Shown here: in pieces, positions 15,647 to 22,585 of the stretch
Layout: every line of letters begins with the position of its first letter
Position numbering within the stretch: the stretch's first letter is position 1
Assembly (NCBI GenBank): GCA_002686465.1
Contig: NZCP01000040.1
Span: 1 to 43,318, forward strand
Reading direction: 5' to 3'
DNA from: Candidatus Woesebacteria bacterium
GTDB taxonomy: Bacteria > Patescibacteriota > Microgenomatia > UBA8517 > UBA10165
Length of the DNA stretch: 43,318 nt
The notes under the pieces: generated by a model
What the model saw: the letters and a program-made list of their open reading frames with translations, nothing else
Told to the model about the DNA's origin: nothing
Database searches by the model: none
Program-made: the position numbers and the translations under genes

Positions 15647-16531
15647 GTGGCTAAAGTTAGAAAAGCTGTTATTCCAATAGCTGGGCTTGGCACCAGGTTT
15701 TTGCCTCAGGCAAAAGCAATTCCCAAGGAAATGATCCCCTTGGTTGATAAACCCGTTGTGCAGAATGTTGTTGAGAGAGTGGTGGATGCCGGAATAGATC
15801 AGATAATTTTCGTCACTAGTCCGCACAAGAAGGCAATAAAAAATCACTTTGACAGGAATTTTGATTTAGAAGCAAAACTTCTTTCCAGCGGCAAAAAAGA
15901 GGAGCTTCAACAAATAAGAAAAATCTCAAAACTCGCAGAGTTTATCTATGTAGAACAGAAGGAAGCTCGTGGTAATGGTGATGCGATTCTGACTGCTGAG
16001 AAGGTTGTTGGAGATGAGCCCTTTTTTGTTACATATCCTGATGAGATTTTAGATGCGAGTCCGTCTTTGGGGAGTCAGCTCATAAAAGAATATAATCGGT
16101 CTGGCACAATCATATTGGCGGCAATCAGGAGTGATGATCCTGATGCAGCAGACAAATATGGATATGCAGCAGGGCGTGAGATACAAAAGGGGATATTAGA
16201 TGTTGAAAAGGTAGTCGAGAAGCCGGGCAAGGGAAATACTCCTTCTGATTACGTTTTGGTGGGTGGATATATTTTCACACCCGATATTTTTCCAGCTTTG
16301 CGCAAAGCTGGAAAAAAAGTTGAGGAAGGCAAAGAGCTTGTTTGGGCTGATGGAATGAATGTAGCGCTCTCAGAAGGCAAGCACGCGCGGGCCGTTATGA
16401 TTAAAGACTTCAAATATTACGACTGTGGGTCAAAGATTGGCTATTTGCAAGCAGTTGTGGAGATGGCCCTTAAAGATAAAAGGCTGGGCAGTGAATTTAG
16501 GACGTATCTCAAAAATCTTCGGTTGGAATGA
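15647..16531 (+). CDS. galU: UTP-glucose-1-phosphate uridylyltransferase
   Basis: 294 residues. KAVIPIAGLGTRFLPQAKAIPKEMIPLVDKP is the nucleotide-binding signature of GalU; VEKPGKGNTPSDYVLVGGYIF and DCGSKIGYLQA are also typical. It makes UDP-glucose for surface glycans. The GTG at 15647 is preferred over an upstream frame because the -10 box would lie inside a longer version; the in-frame TTG at 15641 is an alternative. It is divergent from secE. Confidence 0.93.
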   Translation: MAKVRKAVIPIAGLGTRFLPQAKAIPKEMIPLVDKPVVQNVVERVVDAGIDQIIFVTSPHKKAIKNHFDRNFDLEAKLLSSGKKEELQQIRKISKLAEFIYVEQKEARGNGDAILTAEKVVGDEPFFVTYPDEILDASPSLGSQLIKEYNRSGTIILAAIRSDDPDAADKYGYAAGREIQKGILDVEKVVEKPGKGNTPSDYVLVGGYIFTPDIFPALRKAGKKVEEGKELVWADGMNVALSEGKHARAVMIKDFKYYDCGSKIGYLQAVVEMALKDKRLGSEFRTYLKNLRLE

Positions 16532-16572
16532 AACTCCTCGAGTTTTCGACGAAAGCAGGAAACGTAGTATAT

Positions 16573-16767
16573 TTACTCGTCCCGCTTTTTTGCTAGCTCA
16601 CGCAAATGTCGAACTCTGTAGAGTTGTTCTTTGCGACGTTCAGACTTAGTCGTGTGTCGCTCCCGATCTTTAACTTCTAATAAAAGACCAGATTGTAGTA
16701 TTCTTTTTCGAAACCGAGCGATCAATCTGTCGGACGATTCGCCAGGCTTTGCTTTGACAACTACCAT
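16573..16767 (-). CDS. rpsU: 30S ribosomal protein S21
   Basis: 64 residues. VVVKAKPGESSDRLIARFRKRILQSGLL followed by a basic Arg/Lys-rich C-terminal helix is typical of bS21. The start is at ATG 16767, preceded by a purine-rich GGGGG stretch. It lies downstream of the tRNA-Trp ladder on the same strand and converges on galU. Confidence 0.88.
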   Translation of the reverse strand: MVVVKAKPGESSDRLIARFRKRILQSGLLLEVKDRERHTTKSERRKEQLYRVRHLRELAKKRDE

Positions 16768-16848
16768 TCATATCTCAACCCCCTTTCAAATTCGGCAGAA
16801 ATTGGAGTAACTATGGGAATTATACCACATTATCACTTTAGTGATTCA

Positions 16849-17008
16849 GCAGGGGTGGAGGGAATAAGTCTACCTTTGCTTTGCAAACGATCTTGATCCT
16901 TCCACTATTTAGATGAACAAACTGCAAAAATGCAGCCTGTTTTAACTAGCAGGGGTGGAGGGAATAAGTCTACCTTTGCTTCGCAAACGATCTTGATCCC
17001 TCCACTAT
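16849..17008 (-). repeat. two tandem tRNA-Trp-end elements, 100-bp period
   Basis: GCAGGGGTGGAGGGAAT occurs at 16849, 16949 and 17049; the third is the 3' end of tRNA-Trp. The first two continue for about 60 bases nearly identically (16849-16908 and 16949-17008) but are not tRNAs. On the minus strand each folds as GTGGAGGGA...TCCCTCCAC around an inner TTTGC-GAA-GCAAA hairpin. Short perfect hairpins separate the units: 16832-16845, 16922-16935 and 17015-17042. Confidence 0.8.
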
Positions 17009-17014
17009 ATACAA

Positions 17015-17042
17015 ATATTTCAGACACAACGGTCTGAAATAT
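17015..17042 (-). terminator. hairpin directly after tRNA-Trp
   Basis: 11-base perfect arms at 17015-17025 and 17032-17042 (ATATTTCAGAC/GTCTGAAATAT), 6-base loop. It could set the 3' end of the tRNA transcript; there is no strong U-run. Confidence 0.4.
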
Positions 17043-17049
17043 CCGTATG

Positions 17050-17120
17050 CAGGGGTGGAGGGAATCGAACCCCCGTTACCGGTTTTGGAGACCGGTGTCC
17101 TACCACTGAACGACACCCCT
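17050..17120 (-). tRNA. trnW: tRNA-Trp (CCA anticodon)
   Basis: 71 bases. Acceptor stem AGGGGTG/CACCCCT is perfect, discriminator G. The anticodon arm CCGGT-CTCCAAA-ACCGG gives anticodon CCA. The T arm has GGTTCGATTCC. The 3' CCA is not encoded. Its 3' half is repeated twice downstream. Confidence 0.95.
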
Positions 17121-17150
17121 AGATAAAAGTTCAAAACTCAAAAGTCAAAA

Positions 17151-17324
17151 CTATTTCAACTTCTGTCTTTCTTTATGCTCTGTTTGTTTACGACACCTTC
17201 GGCAAAACTTACGCAAGGTAAGTTTACCTTCCATGTTTGTCTTGTTTTTTTCAGTTATATAATTCTGACTTTTACAATCAGAACAAACTAATCCATAAAG
17301 TTGTCTTCCACCTCTTTTAGCCAT
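17151..17324 (-). CDS. rpmG: 50S ribosomal protein L33 (zinc type)
   Basis: 57 residues, MAKRGGRQLYGLVCSDCKSQNY... to ...QKLK. C-x-x-C (CSDC) and a second C-x-x-C (CRRC) make the zinc ribbon of the C+ form of L33. The start at 17324 has a good AAGGAG site 7 bases upstream. It lies between tRNA-Thr and tRNA-Trp, matching the classic tRNA-rpmG-tRNA-Trp-secE-nusG neighbourhood, although here S21 and galU intervene before secE. Confidence 0.92.
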   Translation of the reverse strand: MAKRGGRQLYGLVCSDCKSQNYITEKNKTNMEGKLTLRKFCRRCRKQTEHKERQKLK

Positions 17325-17350
17325 TATATCTCCTTTCTATTTTGTACCTG

Positions 17351-17422
17351 AGCCTGGGGCGGGAATCGAACCCGCGACCCCATTCTTACCAAGAATGTGC
17401 TCTACCACTGAGCCACCCAGGC
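17351..17422 (-). tRNA. trnT: tRNA-Thr (GGT anticodon)
   Basis: 72 bases. Acceptor GCCTGGG/CCCAGGC. Anticodon arm CATTC-TTGGTAA-GAATG gives GGT. T arm GGGTTCGATTCCC. CCA is not encoded. Confidence 0.95.
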
Positions 17423-17450
17423 AAATCTTGGGTGTCAGAGTAGCACCCGG

Positions 17451-17533
17451 TGCTGGGAGAGGGATTCGAACCCCCGTAGGCAAATGCCACCTGATTTACA
17501 GTCAGGCCCGGTTGACCACTTCGGTATCCCAGC
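17451..17533 (-). tRNA. trnY: tRNA-Tyr (GTA anticodon)
   Basis: 83 bases with a long class II variable arm. Acceptor GCTGGGA/TCCCAGC. Anticodon arm CCTGA-CTGTAAA-TCAGG gives GTA. CCA is not encoded. Confidence 0.95.
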
Positions 17534-17545
17534 GAACCTTCTCAA

Positions 17546-17566
17546 ACTTTCTTTGGTAAAGAAAGT
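17546..17566. other. perfect hairpin between tRNA-Tyr and tRNA-Thr
   Basis: ACTTTCTTT (17546-17554), loop GGT, AAAGAAAGT (17558-17566). It may be a processing signal in the polycistronic tRNA precursor. Confidence 0.4.
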
Positions 17567-17620
17567 GTACACGCTTTCTAAAAAGAAAGGTGACAAAGAA
17601 ACAGAAAAATCCGGATTGAG

Positions 17621-17692
17621 AGCCGAGGAGAGGATTCGAACCCCCGACCTTGGCTTTACAAAAGCCCTGCTCTGCCCCTGAGCTACCCCGGC
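17621..17692 (-). tRNA. trnT: tRNA-Thr (TGT anticodon)
   Basis: 72 bases. Acceptor GCCGGGG/CCTCGGC with one G-T pair. Loop TTTGTAA gives anticodon TGT. The outermost anticodon-stem pair is a G-A mismatch. CCA is not encoded. It is the first tRNA of the minus-strand array. Confidence 0.92.
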
Positions 17693-17733
17693 CCGTCTAG
17701 GCTCGGACTATATCCGAGGCTGACGTAAGGTGT

Positions 17734-17739
17734 ATTATA
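17734..17739 (-). promoter_or_regulatory. -10 box of the tRNA/rpmG array
   Basis: Minus-strand TATAAT preceded by TGG (extended -10). The transcribed leader contains a hairpin CTCGGA-CTATA-TCCGAG (about 17703-17719) before the first tRNA. Confidence 0.55.
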
Positions 17740-17788
17740 CCAGAAATGTAGTTAAAATTGAACCTAACTTACTTGCCAAATCTTCTGT

Positions 17789-17817
17789 TTGACAATGATG
17801 TCTTCAGTCAATATACT
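17789..17817 (+). promoter_or_regulatory. consensus promoter of the 17824 gene
   Basis: TTGACA (17789-17794), N17, TATACT (17812-17817). The ATG at 17824 is where transcription should begin, so this is a clear leaderless start. Confidence 0.75.
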
Positions 17818-17823
17818 CTCTCC

Positions 17824-18135
17824 ATGGCCAGAGAAGTCTTCGATCAAGACCCCTACACAGAATTAAGACAGGGAGCGCGCGATATTTTGTTTCGTGCTGG
17901 AATCCCCAGTAACCCAGGAAGCATAGATTTGGAAATTGTTAACGGTGCAAGAAGAATAGCTAACCTGGCACCAATTGAGCCATGGGACGAGTGGAGTAAA
18001 CAAGATGGTAAATTCGAAGGTTGTAGAGACAGATTAATTGAAACTATCCTGGAAGCAGGAGTGGATTTGCAGGAGCCAATTACTGAAACAACCAACATTC
18101 TCAAGGGGTTGGAAATCTTGACGTCGAGACGATAG
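17824..18135 (+). CDS. small helical protein, unknown function
   Basis: 103 residues from ATG 17824; the start is set by the promoter six bases upstream, and the longer frame from 17758 would contain that promoter. The protein is acidic and helical (DPYTELRQGARDILFRAG, IDLEIVNGARRIANLA), with no signal peptide or metal motif. I recognise no family. It is followed by another small gene with its own promoter. Confidence 0.6.
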   Translation: MAREVFDQDPYTELRQGARDILFRAGIPSNPGSIDLEIVNGARRIANLAPIEPWDEWSKQDGKFEGCRDRLIETILEAGVDLQEPITETTNILKGLEILTSRR

Positions 18136-18156
18136 TCCTCAAGTAGTCCGTTTGCC

Positions 18157-18185
18157 TTGCAAAAGCGTTTATCATTTGTTACTAT
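18157..18185 (+). promoter_or_regulatory. promoter of the 18193 gene
   Basis: TTGCAA (18157-18162), N17, TACTAT (18180-18185), ATG 7 bases downstream. Confidence 0.6.
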
Positions 18186-18192
18186 TCCAGGC

Positions 18193-18444
18193 ATGATAAC
18201 AGAAAGAGATCTCGCCACAATTGAGCGATCTCATGTCAAAAAATTGGTGCGCTTCTTGCAAACTGAAACTGAACCAGCATTTCCTGATCGGGTGCAGTTG
18301 GACGTGCTCAAGGATGCACGAGAACGATTTGTCGGTCAAATGACCCCTGGGGCAAGAGAGTGCCTTCGCCAAGAGACGCGTGCCTTGACCGAATCTTGTA
18401 CATCGTCTAATCCTGAAAAAACTCTCCAAGAAGTACAAAGATAA
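18193..18444 (+). CDS. small helical protein, unknown function
   Basis: 83 residues from ATG 18193, chosen by the promoter directly upstream. Charged, mostly helical (ERDLATIERSHVKKLVRFLQ, RVQLDVLKDARERFVGQM). No recognised domain. Its size, strand and promoter layout match the neighbours at 17824 and 18524, so these look like three independent small genes. Confidence 0.55.
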   Translation: MITERDLATIERSHVKKLVRFLQTETEPAFPDRVQLDVLKDARERFVGQMTPGARECLRQETRALTESCTSSNPEKTLQEVQR

Positions 18445-18488
18445 TTTCTGACAAAGTTTGCCAGGGTCTGTTGATATAGTTCAAGTTG

Positions 18489-18517
18489 TTGAAAAAATAC
18501 ACTTCACAGTATATATT
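18489..18517 (+). promoter_or_regulatory. promoter of the 18524 gene
   Basis: TTGAAA (18489-18494), N17, TATATT (18512-18517), ATG six bases downstream. Confidence 0.65.
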
Positions 18518-18523
18518 TTAAGT

Positions 18524-18751
18524 ATGTTAACAAAATCGGATATTAGGCAGATAGACACTGTTGTCTCAAAAAGAATAACTAGAGAAATTAAGCCTGTAAA
18601 AAGGGATATTGGAACCATCAAAAGTGATGCTGCCCAAATAAGAAAGGATGTGAAAACGCTAGTAAATTATTTCGACAGAGAATATTTAGAATTAAGGGCG
18701 CGGATTGAAAGAATAGAAACCCATCTCCAAATAGAACCGAGCTCTTCTTAA
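18524..18751 (+). CDS. small coiled-coil protein typical of CPR genomes
   Basis: 75 residues from ATG 18524. The sequence MLTKSDIRQIDTVVSKRI then heptad-patterned IKPVKRDIGTIKSDAAQIRKDVKTLVNYFDREYLELRARIERIE is a near-continuous coiled coil. Short proteins of this pattern are common in Microgenomates/CPR genomes, from memory and without a known function. The start is set by the leaderless promoter. Confidence 0.75.
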   Translation: MLTKSDIRQIDTVVSKRITREIKPVKRDIGTIKSDAAQIRKDVKTLVNYFDREYLELRARIERIETHLQIEPSSS

Positions 18752-18783
18752 AGAATTCCCTGGGAATATGCTAAGATTTAGAT

Positions 18784-19800
18784 ATGAGTAAAGGCATTGT
18801 AATGCCGTTGGTTGCGGCTGTCGTGGTCTTAGGTCTTAGCGCTTTGCTAGCTTGGTATTTCTTCTCTTCATTTTCAAAATCTTCCTCTTCAAAACTTGGA
18901 CCATCAATCTCATATAAAGAAGCGGGGATTCCTGTTCCTGAAGAGTTCGATCCGGCGTCAGTTGGAAGCCCACATACAAGAGACAGTGAAAAACATCCGG
19001 ATTGTTGCAATCATCCTTATTGGCACAAGGTTTATAAAGCAACTTCTTTTAATGGCACGACTTGGAACAGGGAGAATGTTTTGATTGAAGAGCATGCGAG
19101 TGTTCCGGCAATTTTAGAAAAAGATGACGGGAGTTTTATTCTTTATTACGTTAATGGTGATGTTGACACGATGGATTGTTCGGTGTCGCAGGATGGAAAA
19201 GATTTTACAAAGGGTGGTTGTACTATTTATGGGTTTACAGAAAACAAAGTTTGGGATCCCTATATAGTTAAAATCGAAAATGGGTTTTACAGAATGTATT
19301 TTTATGCACCTTCAAAAGGGTTAGTTCGGGAAGAGCAAGAACATAAAATCATGAGTGCAATCTCAAAAGACGGAATAAACTGGCTTCAAGAAGAAGGTCC
19401 GCGGTTCGAGTATCAGGGAATTATAGACCCGGCGGTTATTAAGATGGGAGGTGTCTGGCGCATGTATACTTGGTATCCAAAAGATGCTGGCGGTCCTGGA
19501 AATTCAGTCATGGTCTCGGCAACAAGCAATGATGGCCTAAATTTTCAATTTGAAAAAGAGTTTAATGTTGGTGGTGGAATTCCGGAGATTGTTGAGTATA
19601 GCCGTAATAGATATAGGATGTATTTTTGTGAACAAGGGATAAGTGCTGTGACGAGCACTGATGGACTTGACTGGTCAAGAAAACAAACAGTCCTTCCAGC
19701 AGGTCCTGGGGAGATAGTTTGTGACCCAAGCGTTATAAAATCAGGCGGAGAATGGGTGATGTATTACAAGGTACAAGAAGTCAATTCTTCTCCTTTTTAG
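18784..19800 (+). CDS. membrane-anchored glycosidase-like five-bladed propeller protein
   Basis: 338 residues. An N-terminal anchor (residues 6-27) and Ser-rich linker precede an extracellular domain of repeated blades. Examples are HASVPAILEKDDGSFILYYVNGD, KVWDPYIVKIENGFYRMYFYAPS, IIDPAVIKMGGVWRMYTWYP and VCDPSVIKSGGEWVMYYK. The D-P-x-V/I-x-K-x-x-G-x-W/Y-x-M-Y blade motif is that of GH43/GH130-like families. Catalytic residues cannot be assigned with confidence, so it may bind rather than cleave glycans. An extended -10 TGC-TAAGAT (18772-18777) lies six bases before the ATG. Confidence 0.72.
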   Translation: MSKGIVMPLVAAVVVLGLSALLAWYFFSSFSKSSSSKLGPSISYKEAGIPVPEEFDPASVGSPHTRDSEKHPDCCNHPYWHKVYKATSFNGTTWNRENVLIEEHASVPAILEKDDGSFILYYVNGDVDTMDCSVSQDGKDFTKGGCTIYGFTENKVWDPYIVKIENGFYRMYFYAPSKGLVREEQEHKIMSAISKDGINWLQEEGPRFEYQGIIDPAVIKMGGVWRMYTWYPKDAGGPGNSVMVSATSNDGLNFQFEKEFNVGGGIPEIVEYSRNRYRMYFCEQGISAVTSTDGLDWSRKQTVLPAGPGEIVCDPSVIKSGGEWVMYYKVQEVNSSPF

Positions 19801-19827
19801 ACCCCAGAGTGATATAATGCAAAAATT

Positions 19828-20343
19828 ATGGAAAGGACTCCTAGAAGGTTTACTCGGGATGAGAAAAAAATAGAGAGACTTAGGGAATGTGCAACGAAGG
19901 AATTGGCTCGCTTCTCCAATGGCCTAGGGTTGCCATCGATCTTCTCGGGATGTTTACCGAATTCAATGGTTGAGAAGTTAGGGGATTCACCTCCAACCGA
20001 GCGTGCCGAGGGAAATATAAAATTTATCGCAGACGTTTGGACTTGTTCGCCGGCCTTGAGAACCCTTTTCATGCGAACAAGAAAGCCAGTAATTCTTGAT
20101 GACATTGGGTGCTTTAGGTTCGTTGTGCGTCGCGACATGTATGATATTTGCTATCGTGAACCTAGTCGAAACGGAGATTTGGCTACGCCATATCGTTCTG
20201 CACCCACTTTGTTTGGAGAGTTATGGGGAGCTGAAGATGATAAAATACTTGAGAATATTGCGGGTCTTTCTAAGAAAAGAATACTTCTTGGTTTTAACAG
20301 AATCCTTCGAGATAAAGCCGTCCTTTCAAGGCAACCCCTTTAG
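19828..20343 (+). CDS. hypothetical protein
   Basis: 171 residues. TATAAT at 19813-19818 lies nine bases before the ATG. The protein is charged and globular with no signal peptide (ATKELARFSNGLGLPSIFSG, KPVILDDIGCFRFVVRRDMYDI). I recognise no family. Its last 18 bases overlap the 3' end of the convergent SGNH gene. Confidence 0.6.
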   Translation: MERTPRRFTRDEKKIERLRECATKELARFSNGLGLPSIFSGCLPNSMVEKLGDSPPTERAEGNIKFIADVWTCSPALRTLFMRTRKPVILDDIGCFRFVVRRDMYDICYREPSRNGDLATPYRSAPTLFGELWGAEDDKILENIAGLSKKRILLGFNRILRDKAVLSRQPL

Positions 20344-21447
20344 TATCTCCTCTGTTAAATAATCTGCCACCCTTTTTGTTCCCACTGGGGTTAGATGAAA
20401 ATCCCAAAGATAGTAGCAGTCGAGACACCCGTCTTTTCTAAATTCATCTAAAAGCGAGAAATAGGCAAAGCCGTTTTTTTCTGCAACTTCTCTAAGATCC
20501 GGATCTGGGTTGAAGTCAAGCAGTCTGTTGCTTACCTGAAAACCGAGACCTTTTCTATAAGAGTGAAATTCTTCCGAGACCAAATCATTTGAAGGCAAGA
20601 AAACAATGTAAACAGGAAGGTCTTTACTGCAAGAGCTTTTTAGTCTTTCCAGTTTTTTGTCTACCACGTTGACAGCTTTTCTAAACGTTGTCTCGTCAAG
20701 CATCGAAATTAAAAAGTTGGGATTTTGTGTGCTGTAGGAAATTATGTCTGGGTTCAGCTTTCCTTCTAAATACATTTTGCGTGCTTCGGGGGCAAGTGAG
20801 TTAATATAATCTTGATTAAATGCAGCAAAGCTTTGAGCTCTCGGCTTCCAATAACTTGAAGTTTCAATAACTGCCCCTGGTTTTGCACCAGACGGTTGGA
20901 TAAAGCGATTTTTAATCCGGGATAATGTTGGCCAGAAGGTACCGACTATGCGATGCTCATTTGACGTCCCTTGCTCTCTGATTAATACTTGGTTAAGATC
21001 ATCAGTTGAGTAGAACCCTAAGATTATTGCGTCGATCTCTAGTTGGTCAGCATACGCTTGACATACCAAAATTTCGCTTTCTAAATCTAGACCAGGTGCT
21101 CCTGCATTAATTACCTCTACAGTTTTCCCTTTTGAACGTAGATTTTTTTCTAATAACTTTGGCCAGGAATCGGAAAGATCAACACCCCAGCCAAAAACGA
21201 ATGAGTCTCCAAATGCCAAAATACGGTAGGTATCAGAGGGTTTTGGTATTACTACTTCTCCATTCCGCAAACCTTGTGAGGAGGTAAGTATCTTGATAGT
21301 GAATTCACCAGTTGCCATTGTCTCTGTGATATGGGGAACTATTGTCTTGAAATAACCGATTTGGTTTAAGTAAGAGCCGAGAAATCTATCGAGTACGATC
21401 GAAGATGTAAAGACAATTAAAGATGAGACGAGTACTAGAATTGCCAA
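20326..21447 (-). CDS. membrane-anchored SGNH/GDSL hydrolase
   Basis: 373 residues using a TTG start at 21447. An N-terminal membrane helix is followed by an SGNH domain: ILAFGDSFVFGWGV (block I with catalytic Ser), VINAGAPGLDLESE (block II Gly), and FYSTDDLNQ in the position of block III. The C-terminal WDFHLTPVGTKRVADYL carries the D-x-x-H of block V. Such proteins deacetylate or esterify surface glycans. No ATG or GTG occurs upstream in frame before a stop at 21510, although the frame still looks protein-like (residues NPRRWGIFTQL), so the true start is uncertain. Its mRNA would contain the ncRNA at 21460-21613. Confidence 0.8.
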   Translation of the reverse strand: MAILVLVSSLIVFTSSIVLDRFLGSYLNQIGYFKTIVPHITETMATGEFTIKILTSSQGLRNGEVVIPKPSDTYRILAFGDSFVFGWGVDLSDSWPKLLEKNLRSKGKTVEVINAGAPGLDLESEILVCQAYADQLEIDAIILGFYSTDDLNQVLIREQGTSNEHRIVGTFWPTLSRIKNRFIQPSGAKPGAVIETSSYWKPRAQSFAAFNQDYINSLAPEARKMYLEGKLNPDIISYSTQNPNFLISMLDETTFRKAVNVVDKKLERLKSSCSKDLPVYIVFLPSNDLVSEEFHSYRKGLGFQVSNRLLDFNPDPDLREVAEKNGFAYFSLLDEFRKDGCLDCYYLWDFHLTPVGTKRVADYLTEEILKGLP

Positions 21448-21459
21448 TGGAAGTTGTGT

Positions 21460-21613
21460 AAAAATGCCCCACCTTCTGGGATTGTCCAGAGATGTTTCCC
21501 CTGGTTTTCACCAGGTGGGTGGGCTGTCCCAAACCCCAAAGGGTTAGGGAACTCCGCCTTCCCGTAAGTAAAATGATAGGGGAAATATTCCCTGGTATCC
21601 TTTCCGGTAGGGC
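21460..21613 (-). ncRNA. structured RNA (6S-like rod or cis leader), family not identified
   Basis: A rod with 26 paired positions: GCCCTACC (21613-21606)/GGTGGGGC (21473-21466), GGAT (21600-21597)/ATCC (21482-21479), CCAGGGA (21595-21589)/TCTCTGG (21492-21486), TTTCCCC (21585-21579)/GGGGAAA (21501-21495). The apex holds a long hairpin (21522-21558) and a TGGT-GAAA-ACCA GNRA hairpin (21502-21513). The promoter upstream places the RNA start at 21613, the first paired base. ATTTTT follows the last paired base. A rod with a central bubble and small 3'-side hairpin recalls 6S RNA. SRP, tmRNA and RNase P signatures are absent. Confidence 0.6.
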
Positions 21614-21619
21614 AACTTC

Positions 21620-21648
21620 AATATAGCAAAAAAGTGGGTTTTGGTCAA
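21620..21648 (-). promoter_or_regulatory. promoter of the 21.5-kb RNA/SGNH unit
   Basis: Minus strand: TTGACC (21648-21643), N17, TATATT (21625-21620). Predicted +1 at about 21613. Confidence 0.7.
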
Positions 21649-21651
21649 TCT

Positions 21652-22290
21652 CTAAAGGATGGGTGAGGTGGGGAGAAGCGTGCTTAATATGATGTTTAAT
21701 ACGGGTCTAATAATGCTAAAGATTATTGATGTTCCTCCAAAGATTGGGAAGATTAGAAATAGAAGGATGATAAATCCATATTGGCTCAAAATTTTATCCC
21801 AACTGTGTGCGATGTCTTCTGGGAGAAGAGCAATTAGAATTTTTCCTCCATCAAGAGGGTGTATTGGGATTAAGTTAAAGATTGCCAAGATGATATTGAT
21901 ATATATAAAGGGAACTAGGAGTACCGCAAGGGTTGGGAGGACCTGAAAAACATCCAAACCTCTTACTATGAGAGCAAGGGCGGTTGCGAGTATTAAATTA
22001 GACAAAGGTCCGGCAAAGGCAATTTTAGCTGCGTCTCGTCTTGGGTTTTCAAGATTATAGGGATCGAACCGAACGGGTTTTGCCCACCCAAAAAGAATTG
22101 GTGCGCCGCTTATGATTAAGAATGCGGGTACAAGGATTGTGCCGATGATGTCTATATGGGCTATTGGATTTAGGCTAAAGCGTCCCTGAACCCTTGGGGT
22201 AGGGTCACCGAGTCTGTCTGCTGCCCAGGCGTGAGAAAATTCATGAATTACGATTGCAACTAAGAAAGCAAGTGCTAGTATCAGTATCAT
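21652..22290 (-). CDS. site-2 protease family (M50) membrane metalloprotease
   Basis: 212 residues. VAIVIHEFSHAWAADRLGDPTPRVQGRFSLNP holds H-E-x-x-H and the GDPT/RLTLNP-type loop. IFNLIPIHPLDGGKIL holds the N-x-x-P-x-x-x-D-G third metal ligand. Several membrane helices are present, with no PDZ domain. Short members of this type are common and cleave within membranes; the substrate is unknown. Divergent from rpmB. Confidence 0.9.
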   Translation of the reverse strand: MILILALAFLVAIVIHEFSHAWAADRLGDPTPRVQGRFSLNPIAHIDIIGTILVPAFLIISGAPILFGWAKPVRFDPYNLENPRRDAAKIAFAGPLSNLILATALALIVRGLDVFQVLPTLAVLLVPFIYINIILAIFNLIPIHPLDGGKILIALLPEDIAHSWDKILSQYGFIILLFLIFPIFGGTSIIFSIIRPVLNIILSTLLPTSPIL

Positions 22291-22348
22291 TTCTGGAAAA
22301 TCGAACCTTTCTGTAGTATAGTATACAGGTTCGAAAGTAAGGAGTTCA

Positions 22349-22585
22349 ATGGCTATATGTAACAGTTGTGGGAAAGGGTCTATGCGAGGTAGTCGTATTT
22401 CTCACGCACACAATGTCAGTAAACGTGTTTTTAAACCAAACCTTCACAGTTTTTGGATGGTTGAAGGCGGTCACCGCACGCGAAAAAAGTTTTGTACGAA
22501 GTGTTTGAGGAAAGTTAAGAAAGAGGTATTACAAGTATCAAAAGTACCACAGGTATCAAAGGCTCAGAATATTGCTTCAGGATAA
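22349..22585 (+). CDS. rpmB: 50S ribosomal protein L28 (zinc type)
   Basis: 78 residues. CNSCGKGSMRGSRISHAHNVSKRVFKPNLHSFW and CTKCLRKVKK give the two C-x-x-C pairs. AAGGAG lies about 7 bases before the ATG. The C-terminal tail (VLQVSKVPQVSKAQ) is encoded by a short AAGTATCA-type repeat and is not part of the L28 fold. It overlaps the convergent fmt gene by 22 bases. Confidence 0.93.
   Translation: MAICNSCGKGSMRGSRISHAHNVSKRVFKPNLHSFWMVEGGHRTRKKFCTKCLRKVKKEVLQVSKVPQVSKAQNIASG

Noticed and set aside
16832..17065. CRISPR-like array
   Set aside because: Only three units, the third being a tRNA; most of the unit is repeat with no unique spacers of constant size, and no cas genes.
21460..21613. 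SRP RNA, tmRNA or RNase P RNA
   Set aside because: The conserved SRP symmetric loop, tmRNA tRNA-like ends and RNase P core sequences are not visible on either strand.
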